From NCBI GenBank assembly GCA_022449455.1, contig JAKUPL010000020.1, positions 1-64,000 of the forward strand: a stretch of DNA of 64,000 nucleotides. The letters are read 5' to 3'. The notes beneath the pieces were generated by a model. That model did not search any database and was not told the origin of the DNA. It worked only from the letters and a program-made list of their open reading frames with translations. The stretch comes from Alcanivorax sp. (GTDB taxonomy: Bacteria; Pseudomonadota; Gammaproteobacteria; Pseudomonadales; Alcanivoracaceae). Position numbers and translations under genes: made by a program. This document shows positions 27,719-37,000 of the stretch, piece after piece (within the stretch, counting starts at the first letter, position 1; each line of letters starts with the position of its first letter).

Positions 27719-29920
27719 TCAAGCCGGCAGTGGCAGTTGGTCGAGAAACTTGTCCAGGGTGATCGGATAGTCCCGCACCCGCACGCCGGTGGCGTTGTAG
27801 ACGGCGTTGGCCACGGCGGCGCTGACGCCGCAGATGCCCAGCTCGCCCACGCCCTTGGCCTTGAGCGGTGTGGAATACGGGTCCTCGCCTTCCAGAAAGA
27901 TCACGGTCTGCTCGGGGACGTCGGCGTGCACCGGCACTTCGTAGCTGGCCAGGTCGTGGGTGGCGAAAAAGCCCCGGCGGGTGTCCACCTTCAGCTCTTC
28001 CATCAAGGCCGCGCCCACGCCCATGGTCATGCCGCCGATCACCTGGCTGCGGGCGGTGATCGGATTGAGAATGCGGCCGGCGTCGCACACCGCCAGCTGG
28101 CGGCGCACTCGGATCTCGCCGGTGTAGGCGTGCACGCCTACCTCCACGAAGTGCGCGCCGAAGGTGGCCAGCACATAGTCCTTGTCGCGGAAATCGCCGA
28201 ACTCGATCTTGTCCTCGGCCACCAGGTCGCGGTCGCCGGCCAGGCCGGCCAGCGGCCGGGTCTCGCCGCCGTGGCGCACCTGGCCGTCCACCAGTTCAAG
28301 GGTGGCCGCGTCGGCGCCGAGCCGTTCCGCGATCCGTTCGCGCAGGGCCACGCAGGCGGCGTACACGCCGGCGGTGGCGCTGGCCGCGCCCCACTGGCCG
28401 CCGGAGCCGGCGGACACCGGCGAATCGGAATCCCCCAGCCCCACCTCCACCGCGTCCACGGAGACGCCGAGCATCTCCGCCGCGGTCTGCGCGATGATGG
28501 TGTAGGAACCGGTGCCGATGTCGGTCATGTCGGTGTCCACGCGCACGCTACCGTCCGGCCGGAGCGCCACCCGGGCGCCGGAGGCCTGGGCCGGCGCGCC
28601 CCGATAGGCCCCGGCCATGCCGTGCCCGATCAGCCAGACACCGTCGCGGCGGTCACCGGGCCGGCGATTGCGGTGGGACCAGCCGAATTCGTCGGCGCCC
28701 CGCCGCAGGCATTCCACGAAGTGGCGTTCGGAGAAACGGCGCTCCGGTTTGCCCGGGTCCACCTGAGTGTCGTTGAGCACCCGGAAGGCCACCGGGTCCA
28801 TGTCCAGGCGCTCCGCCATTTCGTCCATGGCGATTTCCAGCGCCATCTGCCCGGCGGTGTCGCCGGGGGCGCGCATGGCGTTGCTTTCCGGCAGGTGCAT
28901 CTCCAGGGGGCGGTGCACCAGCAGCCGGTGGGCGCCGGCGTAAAAGTGCTCGGTGGGGATGGTGGCTTCCTCGCCCCCGCCGCCCGGCGGCGTGTTGGTG
29001 GTGTTGTCGTGGCCGATGGCGGTGATGCGGCCGTCCCGGTCGGTGCCGATGCGGATGCGCTGGATGGTCAGGCCACGGTGGGTGGCGTTGTTGGCGATCA
29101 TCGGGCGCGGCAGCGCCACCTTCACCGGCCGGCCGGTTTCCCGGGCCGCCACCGCCGCCAGAATGGCGTCGGCGCGCAGGAACAGTTTCACGCCGAAGCC
29201 GCCGCCGATGTAGGGCGAATCCAGCCGCACCTTTTCCGGCGGCAGATCGAAGGCCTTGCCCAGCGCCTGGCGGCTCCATTCCACCATCTGGTTGGCGGTC
29301 CACAGGGTCAGGGTGCCGTCCTTCCATTCGGCGATGGAGGCGTGCGGCTCCATTTGCGCGTGGCACTGGCCCGGCGTGGAATAGGTCGCATCCAGCTTAA
29401 CCGGCGCATCGGCGAAGGCGCGCTCGAAGTCGCCCACCCGCGACGCCGGTTCCACCTCGTCGTCCAGATGGGCCTGGCGCTGCTCCGCCAGGTCGTAGGA
29501 TGCGCCCCGGTCTTCGTCGTAGTCGGTGCGCACCAGGGCGGCGGCGGCGCGGGCCTGTTCGAAGGTCTCCGCCACCACCACGGCGATGGCCTGGTGGTAG
29601 TGCTGGATCTCGCGGCCGCCGAACAGATAGACCACGTTCATCTTGGCCTTGGGCAGGCGCTCCATGTCCAGGGTGGTGACGACGGCCACCACCCCCGGGG
29701 CCTTCTTCGCCGCCCGGGTGTCCATGGCGGTGATGCGGCCCTTGGCGATGGCCGACACCACCGGGTAGCCCACCAGCTGGCCCGGCGCCACATCGTGACG
29801 CTCATAGGCGTAGGGCGCGGTGCCGGTGGTCTTCAGCGGGCCGTCGATGCGCGTGCGCGGGCGGCCGAGCACCTTGCCCTGGTCGGCCACATTGGGGTCG
29901 GCGGGTTGATCGAATCGCAT
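27719..29920 (-). CDS. paoC: Molybdenum aldehyde oxidoreductase, large Moco subunit (PaoC-like)
   Basis: 733 residues of the xanthine-dehydrogenase large-subunit family. LGRPRTRIDGPLKTTGTAPYAYE opens the protein, GGGFGVKLFLRAD marks a cofactor loop, and the catalytic Glu sits in KGVGELGICGVSAAVANAVYNATG. Gene order 2Fe-2S / FAD / Moco and sequence match E. coli PaoABC, which oxidises aromatic aldehydes in the periplasm using molybdopterin cytosine dinucleotide. No PaoD-like maturation gene is adjacent. Confidence 0.88.
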   Translation of the reverse strand: MRFDQPADPNVADQGKVLGRPRTRIDGPLKTTGTAPYAYERHDVAPGQLVGYPVVSAIAKGRITAMDTRAAKKAPGVVAVVTTLDMERLPKAKMNVVYLFGGREIQHYHQAIAVVVAETFEQARAAAALVRTDYDEDRGASYDLAEQRQAHLDDEVEPASRVGDFERAFADAPVKLDATYSTPGQCHAQMEPHASIAEWKDGTLTLWTANQMVEWSRQALGKAFDLPPEKVRLDSPYIGGGFGVKLFLRADAILAAVAARETGRPVKVALPRPMIANNATHRGLTIQRIRIGTDRDGRITAIGHDNTTNTPPGGGGEEATIPTEHFYAGAHRLLVHRPLEMHLPESNAMRAPGDTAGQMALEIAMDEMAERLDMDPVAFRVLNDTQVDPGKPERRFSERHFVECLRRGADEFGWSHRNRRPGDRRDGVWLIGHGMAGAYRGAPAQASGARVALRPDGSVRVDTDMTDIGTGSYTIIAQTAAEMLGVSVDAVEVGLGDSDSPVSAGSGGQWGAASATAGVYAACVALRERIAERLGADAATLELVDGQVRHGGETRPLAGLAGDRDLVAEDKIEFGDFRDKDYVLATFGAHFVEVGVHAYTGEIRVRRQLAVCDAGRILNPITARSQVIGGMTMGVGAALMEELKVDTRRGFFATHDLASYEVPVHADVPEQTVIFLEGEDPYSTPLKAKGVGELGICGVSAAVANAVYNATGVRVRDYPITLDKFLDQLPLPA

Positions 29921-29924
29921 GGGG

Positions 29925-30878
29925 CTACTCCTTCGCTTCCGCCAGCACGGCGGCCAGGGTGCGTTCGGCCAGCGTGACCTTGAACCGGTTCTCCGGGGTG
30001 GGGCGGGCCCCGTCCAGCAGCTTCGCCATCACCGCCCCGGCGCCCCGGGGCAGGGCGGCCTCGGCCTGCTCGTCACGCCACGGCTTGGGCGCCACGCCGC
30101 CCAGGGCCACCCGGCCGCTGCCGTCCGGTTGCACCACCGCCGCCACCGACACCAGCGCGAACGCATAGGACGCCCGGTCGCGCACCTTGTGGTAGAAGTG
30201 CTTGCCGCCCGGCGGCCGGGGCAAGGTCACGGCGGTAATGAATTCGCCTTTTTCGAGCACCGTCTCAATATGGGGCGTATCGCCGGGCAGGGTGTGGAAA
30301 TCGGCCAGCGGAATCGAGCGGCCGCCGCCCCGGGCGTCCACCGTTTCCACCCGGGCGTCCAGCACCCGCAGGGCCACCGCCATGTCGCTGGGATGGGTGG
30401 CGATGCAGTGTTCGCTGGCGCCGATGATCGCCAGCTGGCGGCTGGCGCCGCCGTCCAGGGCGGCGCAACCGGCGCCGGGCCGGCGTTTGTTGCAGGGCAT
30501 GTTGGTGTCGTAGAAATAGGGGCAGCGGGTACGCTGCAGCAGGTTGCCGCCGGTGGTGGCCTTGTTGCGCAGCTGGCCGGAGGCGCCCGCCACCAGCGCC
30601 CGGGTGAGCACCGCGTAGTCCCGCCGCACCCGCTGATCGGCGGCCAGGTCGGTATTGCGCACCAGGGCGCCGATGCGCAGTCCGCCCTCCTCGGTGGCCT
30701 CGATGGTGTCCAGGCCCAGCCCGTTCACGTCGATCAGATGGGTCGGTGTTTCCACCTCGATTTTCATCAGATCCAGCAGGTTGGTGCCGCCGGCGATAAA
30801 GCGGGCATGGTCCGTGGAGGCCGCCGCTTGCGCCGCCTGTCGGGGCGACGCGGCGCGTTCGTAGGTAAAGGCTCTCAT
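29925..30878 (-). CDS. paoB: Aldehyde oxidoreductase FAD subunit (PaoB-like)
   Basis: 317 residues. FAD-binding loops are [13 protein letters not shown] and [16 protein letters not shown] Cys-containing insert (RCPYF, MPCNK, GAGCAA, plus EHCIATHP) corresponds to the extra 4Fe-4S cluster of PaoB. ATG at 30878 overlaps the small-subunit stop by four bases; its own stop is 4 bp before the Moco-subunit start. It passes electrons between the molybdenum and iron-sulfur centres. Confidence 0.88.
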   Translation of the reverse strand: MRAFTYERAASPRQAAQAAASTDHARFIAGGTNLLDLMKIEVETPTHLIDVNGLGLDTIEATEEGGLRIGALVRNTDLAADQRVRRDYAVLTRALVAGASGQLRNKATTGGNLLQRTRCPYFYDTNMPCNKRRPGAGCAALDGGASRQLAIIGASEHCIATHPSDMAVALRVLDARVETVDARGGGRSIPLADFHTLPGDTPHIETVLEKGEFITAVTLPRPPGGKHFYHKVRDRASYAFALVSVAAVVQPDGSGRVALGGVAPKPWRDEQAEAALPRGAGAVMAKLLDGARPTPENRFKVTLAERTLAAVLAEAKE

Positions 30879-31540
30879 GTCGTCTCCTTGGCCACGTCCC
30901 GCACCGCATCCAGAATGTTCGCGTAGGCGCCGCAGCGGCAGATGTTGCCGCTCATGCGCTCGCGGATTTCCTCCTCGGACACCGGCATCGGCGCCGTCAG
31001 GTCGCCACTCACATGACTGGGAATACCGGCGCGGATTTCTTCCAGGGTGGCCTTGGCGGAACAGATCTGCCCCGGCGTGCAGTAGCCGCACTGATAGCCG
31101 TCGTGCTCGATAAACGCCGCCTGCATCGGGTCGAGATTTTCCGGCGTGCCAAGTCCTTCGATGGTGGTGATCTCGTCACCCTCGTGCATCACCGCCAGCG
31201 ACAGGCACGCATTGATGCGGCGCCCGTTGACCATCACCGTGCACGCGCCGCACTGGCCGTGGTCGCAGCCCTTCTTGGAGCCGGTCAGGTGAAGATGCTC
31301 GCGCAGGGCATCCAGCAGCGTCACCCGCGTATCCAGCTTCAATGAACGCGACTGGCCGTTGACGTTGAACACCACTTCGGCGGTGCTGACGCCGGCCTCG
31401 CCACCGGACGAGGCGGCCGCTTCCGCCTTGCCGCCGGCACGGCCGGCGGCCAGCTTCGGCAGCCCCAGGGCCGCCGAGGCAACGGCGCCCACGATCAGCA
31501 GATCGCGGCGCGTGATTCTGAATCGGGAGAACTTGGACAT
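30875..31540 (-). CDS. paoA: Aldehyde oxidoreductase 2Fe-2S subunit with Tat signal (PaoA-like)
   Basis: 221 residues. The twin-arginine signal [18 protein letters not shown] indicates folded export of the whole complex. Two 2Fe-2S motifs are complete: [16 protein letters not shown] with a following Cys in INACLSLA, and [14 protein letters not shown] with GNICRCGAY. Start ATG at 31540. It leads the paoABC-like operon. Confidence 0.9.
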   Translation of the reverse strand: MSKFSRFRITRRDLLIVGAVASAALGLPKLAAGRAGGKAEAAASSGGEAGVSTAEVVFNVNGQSRSLKLDTRVTLLDALREHLHLTGSKKGCDHGQCGACTVMVNGRRINACLSLAVMHEGDEITTIEGLGTPENLDPMQAAFIEHDGYQCGYCTPGQICSAKATLEEIRAGIPSHVSGDLTAPMPVSEEEIRERMSGNICRCGAYANILDAVRDVAKETT

Positions 31541-31783
31541 GGGACCAATCCTGTTGGCTGGCGGGGCGGCGGAACCCGGGGGGCGCCGCCGCCCGCTTGC
31601 AAGGTCTGGGCGTCTCTTGGCGCGGAGAGTTCCACCATAGCCGAAAAAGCACCGGCGCCCCGTCGGCGGCGGATAAATAGACGTAAAATCTGGCGTCTTC
31701 CCGAGGCCGGAGGCGTCCTTGCCGGCCCGGCTTGTTTCGCCGGCACCGGCTGTTAGCATCGGGCGTTTTCCGGAGGGACGACC

Positions 31784-32677
31784 ATGCCTCTACAACCCCT
31801 GACCGCCCGCGCCGTTGTCATTCTGGTGCTGGTGTTCGCCGCCTTCGGCGCCCAGCAAACCGCCGTCAAGGCGGTGGTCGACGACATGGCGCCGCTGACC
31901 CAGACCTTCCTGCGCTCGCTGGGCGGCACCGCGCTGCTGGCGCTGTGGTTTCTCCACCAGCGCCGCAATCCATTCCGCGCGCCCGCCGGCCCGTCCATGG
32001 CCCTGGGCCTGCTGTTCGCTCTGGACTTTGGCTTTCTCTATGTGGGCCTGGCGCTGACCAGCGCCGCCCACGCCGCGGTGATCTATTACAGCGCGCCGAT
32101 GATGATCGCCCTGGGCGCCATGTACCTGATTCGCGATGAACCGGTACGACGATTCAAGGTACTGGGTATTCTGTTCGCCTTCCTGGGCGTGGGACTCACC
32201 GCCTTTTCCGGCGCCGGCGGCGGCGGCGCGGCCACCCTGGCCGGCGACCTGTTGTGTTTCGTCGGCGCGGTGTGCTGGGCGGCCACGGTGATGGTGATCC
32301 GCGCCACCGGCCTGCGTGACCTGGACGCCCCGGTGGTGCTGTTCCACCAGTTGTTCGGCTCGGTGCCCCTGCTGGGCCTGGCCACGCTGGTGCCGGAGGG
32401 CGGCTGGACGGTGCACTGGAGCCCGGCACTAATCGCCTCCCTGGCGTTCCAGACCGTGGGCGTGGCCTTCCTGGGTTACCTGGTGTTCTTCGCCATGCTG
32501 CGCCGCCACTACACCTCCCAGGTGTCCGCCATGAATTTCCTGGCGCCTCTGTTCGGCGTGGCGTTCGCGGTGGTGCTGCTGGGAGAAAACCAGAACGGCC
32601 TGTTCTGGCTGGGCGCCGCCGCTATTGTCGGCGGGCTGTGCGTGGTCAATCAGCGGCGGGCCGGTCACCCGGCCTGA
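31784..32677 (+). CDS. EamA/DMT-superfamily transporter
   Basis: 297 residues with about ten hydrophobic helices forming two EamA repeats. AALTSAAHAAVIYYSAPMMIALGAMYL and the second-repeat AMNFLAPLFGVAFAVVLLGE are typical. It probably exports a small metabolite or amino acid; specificity is not predictable. GGAGG precedes the ATG. It is divergent from the paoABC-like operon. Confidence 0.88.
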   Translation: MPLQPLTARAVVILVLVFAAFGAQQTAVKAVVDDMAPLTQTFLRSLGGTALLALWFLHQRRNPFRAPAGPSMALGLLFALDFGFLYVGLALTSAAHAAVIYYSAPMMIALGAMYLIRDEPVRRFKVLGILFAFLGVGLTAFSGAGGGGAATLAGDLLCFVGAVCWAATVMVIRATGLRDLDAPVVLFHQLFGSVPLLGLATLVPEGGWTVHWSPALIASLAFQTVGVAFLGYLVFFAMLRRHYTSQVSAMNFLAPLFGVAFAVVLLGENQNGLFWLGAAAIVGGLCVVNQRRAGHPA

Positions 32678-32756
32678 GCGCGCCGCCAATACCTGCTTCA
32701 GTGCAGGTCTTCGGTGGGGGCAGCGCCGGGCGGTGCCGGTTCGGCCCGCGCGAACT

Positions 32757-33032
32757 TCAGCGCAGCCCGTGCAGGCTGGAGGCTTCGCCCTCCGGTTCGT
32801 CGGCGATCACGCTGAACGAGCCGTCGGTCTCCAGCACCACCGCCGCCGCCGCGCCCACCCGCGCCACGCCGGCCGCGCGCAAGGCGGCGCGTACCTCCTC
32901 GCGGGTGATGCGGGTATCGCGCAGGGCGTCGTCAAGCATCACGCCGTGGCGCAGCAGCAAGCGGGGCTCGCCGGTGACCAGGCGACGCAGCGCCGGCCAG
33001 CGGGTGCTGCTCCAGGACACGCCGTATTGCAT
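32757..33032 (-). pseudogene. DUF421/YetF C-terminal fragment lacking membrane domain
   Basis: A 91-residue frame whose sequence (VSWSSTRWPALRRLVTGEPRLLLRHG, ITREEVRAALRAAGVA, AAAVVLETDGSFSVI) matches the soluble C-terminal half of YetF-type membrane proteins. Family members carry ~80-100 residues of transmembrane helices before this. Here a stop codon lies two codons upstream of the ATG, and no helices are found in the adjacent 160 bp. A decayed gene is the best reading; a stand-alone domain is possible. Confidence 0.55.
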
Positions 33033-33198
33033 GGACTAGCAGGGATCGTCCGGTGGGGGCCACGGTCGCCCGAGCCCGCCCGGCGCTTAAAGAAAACCCG
33101 GCACCGCCCACTCGCCGCCGTCGTCCACCAGTACCGCCTCACGCCGCTCCGGGTGAGGCCGGTCCGGACCGGCGAAGCCGGCGGCCAGGGCCGGTGTT

Positions 33199-34758
33199 CT
33201 ACAGCAGGCCGTCGATGGGCAGGATGGAAAAGACCGGCAGGGAAAGCCGCTGCCACAGGGTGGTGTCCGGCTCGCGATCAAAGCGAATCTGCTCGCCCTC
33301 TTTCTCTCCGACCCAGTACAGGTGGCCGCCGTCGTCCAGTTCCACCCGGTAGGCGTGTTTCATCACCTTGTCCGGGAAGGCGCCGTGGATTTTGTCGGCC
33401 AGCGCCGGGCAGTCGATCACCAGGCCCAGCTCGGTATTCAGATTGGCGGAGCGTGGATCGGCGTTGAACGAGCCTACCACCAACTGCTCGCCGTCCACCG
33501 CGAACGCCTTGGCATGCAGGGTGGAACGGGCACTGCCGTAGGGGCCGGCGCGCAGATGAGGGGCATCCCGCGGCCCGTCGCCCCGTTTCATTTCATAGAG
33601 CTGCACGCCGCCTTCCAGCAGGTCGCGGCGCCATTTGGCGTAGCCGGAATGCACCAGCGCCACGTCGGTGGCGGCCATGGAGTTGGTCAGCACCCGCACC
33701 TGAACGCCCTTCGCGGCCAGACCGGTCAGGTCCTCCACACCGTCGCGGGTGGGAATGAAATAGGAGGAAATAATGTCCAACCGCCGCCGCGGGTCGCCCA
33801 CCGCCCGGTTCAACTGGGCGAGGAACAGCTCCGCGCCTTCCGCCTCGCCCAGCCCCTTGGCCGGGTCGTCCACCACCAGCCGCGTGGTCGCCCAGCACAG
33901 CGCCAGTTCCCGATCACGCAGCGCCGCCACCGGGTCACGGTCGCCCAGTTCCTCCAGGTATTGCGCCCGCGAATCCCCCTCCGCTTCGGGAGGCGGTTCA
34001 CCGGACCCGTCCACGCGCAGAATGCGCTCCGCCGGATAGGCCGAGTCGCTGCGCCAGTAGCGGTCGAACGCGTCGGACACCGACGCCACGACCGGGCCCA
34101 TCACCAGCACATCCAGATCGGAAAACAGGGTTTCCGTGGCGCCGAAGTATTCATCGGCCACGTTGCGCCCGCCCAGCACCAGCAGGCTGTTGTCGGCGAT
34201 AAAGGTTTTGTTGTGCATGCGCCGGTTGACCCGCGGCAGGTCGGTGAGCAGGTCCCAGAAGCGCGGGCGGCGCACCACGAACGGATTGAACAGCCGCACC
34301 TCGATATTGTCATGGGCATTCAGCGCCGCCAGCAGCGGATCCATGCCGGCGGTGTTGTAGTCGTCCAGCAGCAAGCGTACCCGCACGCCCCGGTCCGCCG
34401 CCCGGCGCAGGGCGTCGAACAGCAGCTTGCCGGTGGTGTCCGGTCGCCAGATGTAATACTGCACATCCAGGGTTTGCCGGGCGGCGTCCGCCAGCCGCAG
34501 GCGGGCCGCGAAGGCATCATGGGGATCGGCCAGCAGGTGCACGCCGGATTGGCCGGGATGGGCCCGGGTCAACGGTCGGGTCAGTTCGCCCAGATCGGTC
34601 TGGGCGGCCTGCTCCGCACTTAAGGCGTGGGAGGGCGTGCGCCCTTCCAGGGACGGCAGGCCGGCGCAACCGCCGAGCAGTAACACCGCCAGCCCCGACA
34701 GCCATAACCAGTGGAAAAGCCGGCGCCCGCGTACCGGGCCCGGCGGTCTCGATGACAA
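33199..34758 (-). CDS. Phospholipase D-family lipoprotein (ClsC-like)
   Basis: 519 residues. A lipobox (LLLGGC, residue ~31) follows a hydrophobic signal. Two HKD motifs are complete: MHNKTFIADNSLLVLGGRN and LHAKAFAVDGEQLVVGSFNAD. SYFIPTRDGVEDLTGLAAKGV is the usual linker. Relatives such as ClsC/YmdC synthesise cardiolipin from phospholipids in the envelope. The start appears to be TTG at 34758, after GGGAG; no ATG fits the signal peptide. Confidence 0.85.
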   Translation of the reverse strand: MSSRPPGPVRGRRLFHWLWLSGLAVLLLGGCAGLPSLEGRTPSHALSAEQAAQTDLGELTRPLTRAHPGQSGVHLLADPHDAFAARLRLADAARQTLDVQYYIWRPDTTGKLLFDALRRAADRGVRVRLLLDDYNTAGMDPLLAALNAHDNIEVRLFNPFVVRRPRFWDLLTDLPRVNRRMHNKTFIADNSLLVLGGRNVADEYFGATETLFSDLDVLVMGPVVASVSDAFDRYWRSDSAYPAERILRVDGSGEPPPEAEGDSRAQYLEELGDRDPVAALRDRELALCWATTRLVVDDPAKGLGEAEGAELFLAQLNRAVGDPRRRLDIISSYFIPTRDGVEDLTGLAAKGVQVRVLTNSMAATDVALVHSGYAKWRRDLLEGGVQLYEMKRGDGPRDAPHLRAGPYGSARSTLHAKAFAVDGEQLVVGSFNADPRSANLNTELGLVIDCPALADKIHGAFPDKVMKHAYRVELDDGGHLYWVGEKEGEQIRFDREPDTTLWQRLSLPVFSILPIDGLL

Positions 34759-34890
34759 GGTTCTCTCGCTCCCGATGTCTGATTGAGCACATCAAACATC
34801 AATAACCGAAGCGGCGCCGGAAGCGCGTAACCCGATGACGATTTTTTACCGAATTTAGCGCGCCATGGAGAGCAATGGCGGGCAGCGTGC

Positions 34891-35358
34891 TTATTCCTGG
34901 ATGTCCGCGCCGCGCCGGGCCACCGCGATCTGCAGCCCCTGAACCAGGCAATAGATCAGGCCGGCGGCGAACGGCGCCACCAGCCAGCACATCCAGTTCT
35001 CGAACGCCTTGGCCACGCCAAAGGCCGCCGCCAGCCCCGCGCCCACGGAGATAAAATCGGTAGCGGTGGCCACCAGCAGCACCGGTGTGCGTTCGCTGTC
35101 GTCGGGCTCGTCCCGTTTCAGGAAAGCCACCATCAGATTCAGAAACGACAGCGACGCCACCGCCGACAACGCGAAACCGATCAACTGGAACGGGGTGGGC
35201 TGGTCGGCGACGCTGGACACCACCCCGTAGCTCACCGTGATCAGAATGGAAAAGCCGAACGCCTGGGCGTTGTGGCTGACCGAGACGCCCAGCCCGTGCA
35301 GGTAAAGCTGGGTCCAGGGCATCTTGCCGCCGTGGCGGCCCTTCGCGGTTCGATTCAT
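34891..35358 (-). CDS. Hypothetical membrane protein
   Basis: 155 residues with four hydrophobic segments (FGFSILITVSYGVV, LIGFALSAVASLSFLNLMVAFL, TDFISVGAGLAAAFGVA, LVAPFAAGLIYCLVQGLQIAV). It begins with a short basic leader. No family recognised. It lies 3 bp after the NnrU gene and is probably co-transcribed with it. Confidence 0.7.
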   Translation of the reverse strand: MNRTAKGRHGGKMPWTQLYLHGLGVSVSHNAQAFGFSILITVSYGVVSSVADQPTPFQLIGFALSAVASLSFLNLMVAFLKRDEPDDSERTPVLLVATATDFISVGAGLAAAFGVAKAFENWMCWLVAPFAAGLIYCLVQGLQIAVARRGADIQE

Positions 35359-35361
35359 CGA

Positions 35362-35937
35362 TTAGCCAAACGGCCTCACACCGATCAACGGACCGTGCAG
35401 CCAGAACGCGAACAACGCCCAGGCCACCACGCCCACCACCACCGTGATCACGTCCCCCTTGAGGGTACCCGGGGCCGGGCTCACGCCCCGGGCCCGGTCG
35501 CGGCGGCGCAACCGCGCGAAGGCGACGATGGCCCACACCAGAAACGCGCCGAACAACACCGCATCGCGCAGAAAGCCGATGGACAGCAGATGGCCAAAGG
35601 CCCAGATCTTGGTGCCGGCCACCATCGGATGCCCGAGCTTCGAGCGGATGCGGTTGCCGGGCACATAGGCGGCGGCCAGCAGAATAAAGGCGATCAGCGT
35701 GAACAGGGCATTCAAATGCCCCATCCACACCGGCGGCGTGTACAGCAACACCGGGTTCAGGCGCGCCTGCTGGAAGCCCCAGATGATCAGCACGAAACCG
35801 GCCAGGGCCACCAGGCTGTACAGCCCCTTCCAGCCGTTCGCCCCGAAGCGGGCCACCTGACGGTCGCGCCAGGCCGGCGCGAAGCCGGTGCAGTGAATGC
35901 CCAGGAACAGGACCAGGCCGAGGATCAGCATTGTCAT
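35362..35937 (-). CDS. NnrU-family membrane protein
   Basis: 191 residues, about five transmembrane helices. LGLVLFLGIHCTGFAPAWR, WKGLYSLVALAGFVLIIWGF, KLGHPMVAGTKIWAFGHLL and DAVLFGAFLVWAIVAF are characteristic. Family members are linked to denitrification or membrane cytochrome functions; the exact activity is unclear. ATG at 35937. Confidence 0.9.
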   Translation of the reverse strand: MTMLILGLVLFLGIHCTGFAPAWRDRQVARFGANGWKGLYSLVALAGFVLIIWGFQQARLNPVLLYTPPVWMGHLNALFTLIAFILLAAAYVPGNRIRSKLGHPMVAGTKIWAFGHLLSIGFLRDAVLFGAFLVWAIVAFARLRRRDRARGVSPAPGTLKGDVITVVVGVVAWALFAFWLHGPLIGVRPFG

Positions 35938-36037
35938 GGTTTGTCTCTCTTCGGACGCGGACGGTGGCGCCTATAGTGCCGCAAGCCGCGCGCCGGGAGA
36001 ATAACCCCGCGCAAAATCCGGGTTTTCCGGCGCCGTG

Positions 36038-36268
36038 CTAGCGATCGGTCTTGCGGTACACCCGGCCGCCGTCTTTCTTCTTGCCGGTGTCCTCGACGCC
36101 CGGGAAACGCCCCAGGCGCACCAGCCGTAGGAAAGCGTTGCCCAGCTTCACCTTGTCGCCGATGTAGAGCTCATCCCAACCGGCGCCGTACACTTGCGGG
36201 AAATGGAACTCCCCGGGCGGCCGTTTATTCAGGGCCGCTTCCAACCGTTGTTGCAGTGCTTCGTTCAT
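36038..36268 (-). CDS. Small DUF1413-like protein
   Basis: 76 residues. PPGEFHFPQVYGAGWDELYIGDKVKLGNAFLRLV follows the DUF1413 pattern (W-x2-L-x2-G-x3-LG-x2-F), with a basic tail (TGKKKDGGRVYRKTDR). ATG 36268 follows GGGAG. It probably belongs with the next upstream gene 48 bp away. Function unknown. Confidence 0.65.
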   Translation of the reverse strand: MNEALQQRLEAALNKRPPGEFHFPQVYGAGWDELYIGDKVKLGNAFLRLVRLGRFPGVEDTGKKKDGGRVYRKTDR

Positions 36269-36315
36269 GGCGGGCTCCCTGACCCTGTTCCGTTCAAGCC
36301 GCTGGCGGGCCGCTC

Positions 36316-36885
36316 TCATACGTGCACCTCCACCACGCGAATGTCGGTGCCGTACAAGGCACGCATGCTGTCCAGAAACGCCGGCTGGAAGGCACCGCCA
36401 TGGTCGTTCCACAGGGTGATGCCCAGATTGCTGAACGCCCAGGGGGTATCGGTACCGCCCCGGTCGGTGCCATAGCGATTGATGTGGAAGCGTTCGCCGC
36501 AGGCGGGACAGGCCGGTTCGTCCTCCTCGTCGGCGAACCAGGCGCCGATGACGTCCACGCCGTCCCAGCCCTGGTCGTGTCCGCAGCCCGGGCAGACAAA
36601 GCTCAATTCCGCGCCCTCCATGGGATGGAACACCTTGCGCTCGCCGGCGTGTAACGCCAGCCCCCGGGTAGTGCCATCGTGCACACGCGGGTCCATGGGC
36701 TCGATAAACAGCGCCTGAATCTTCGCCGTAAAGGCATAGCCCGGGCCGTCCAGGGTGCAGTCCGACGGCTCCGCCGCCACCATGCCCCGGTCCTGGAACC
36801 AGGCCAGAATCTCCCGCGCCTTGGCCTCGGCGTCGGGGTAATCGCCGGTGTGCACCGGAACGATGTGTGTGCAACTGTCGCTCAA
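36316..36885 (-). CDS. Zinc-ribbon hypothetical protein
   Basis: 189 residues. Two CxxC pairs, FVCPGCGHDQGWDG and ACPACGERFHINRYG, form a likely zinc ribbon in the centre. The ends (VHTGDYPDAEAKAREILAWF; DIRVVEVHV) are soluble. No signal peptide. I do not recognise a characterised family. Confidence 0.7.
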   Translation of the reverse strand: MSDSCTHIVPVHTGDYPDAEAKAREILAWFQDRGMVAAEPSDCTLDGPGYAFTAKIQALFIEPMDPRVHDGTTRGLALHAGERKVFHPMEGAELSFVCPGCGHDQGWDGVDVIGAWFADEEDEPACPACGERFHINRYGTDRGGTDTPWAFSNLGITLWNDHGGAFQPAFLDSMRALYGTDIRVVEVHV

Positions 36886-37000
36886 GGCTTTCCTCCAACG
36901 GCCGCCGGATGCTTAAGTGTGGCTGGAGAACCATGGAGAGTAGCGTGGCGCCCGCCGGGTCGCCGCCGAGACGTTCGCTTTTTTGCAGGAGATTGCAATC

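Noticed and set aside
27737-29977. Plus-strand frame of 746 codons
   Set aside because: Mirror of the paoC-like gene, which has catalytic motifs; the frame is a codon-bias artefact.
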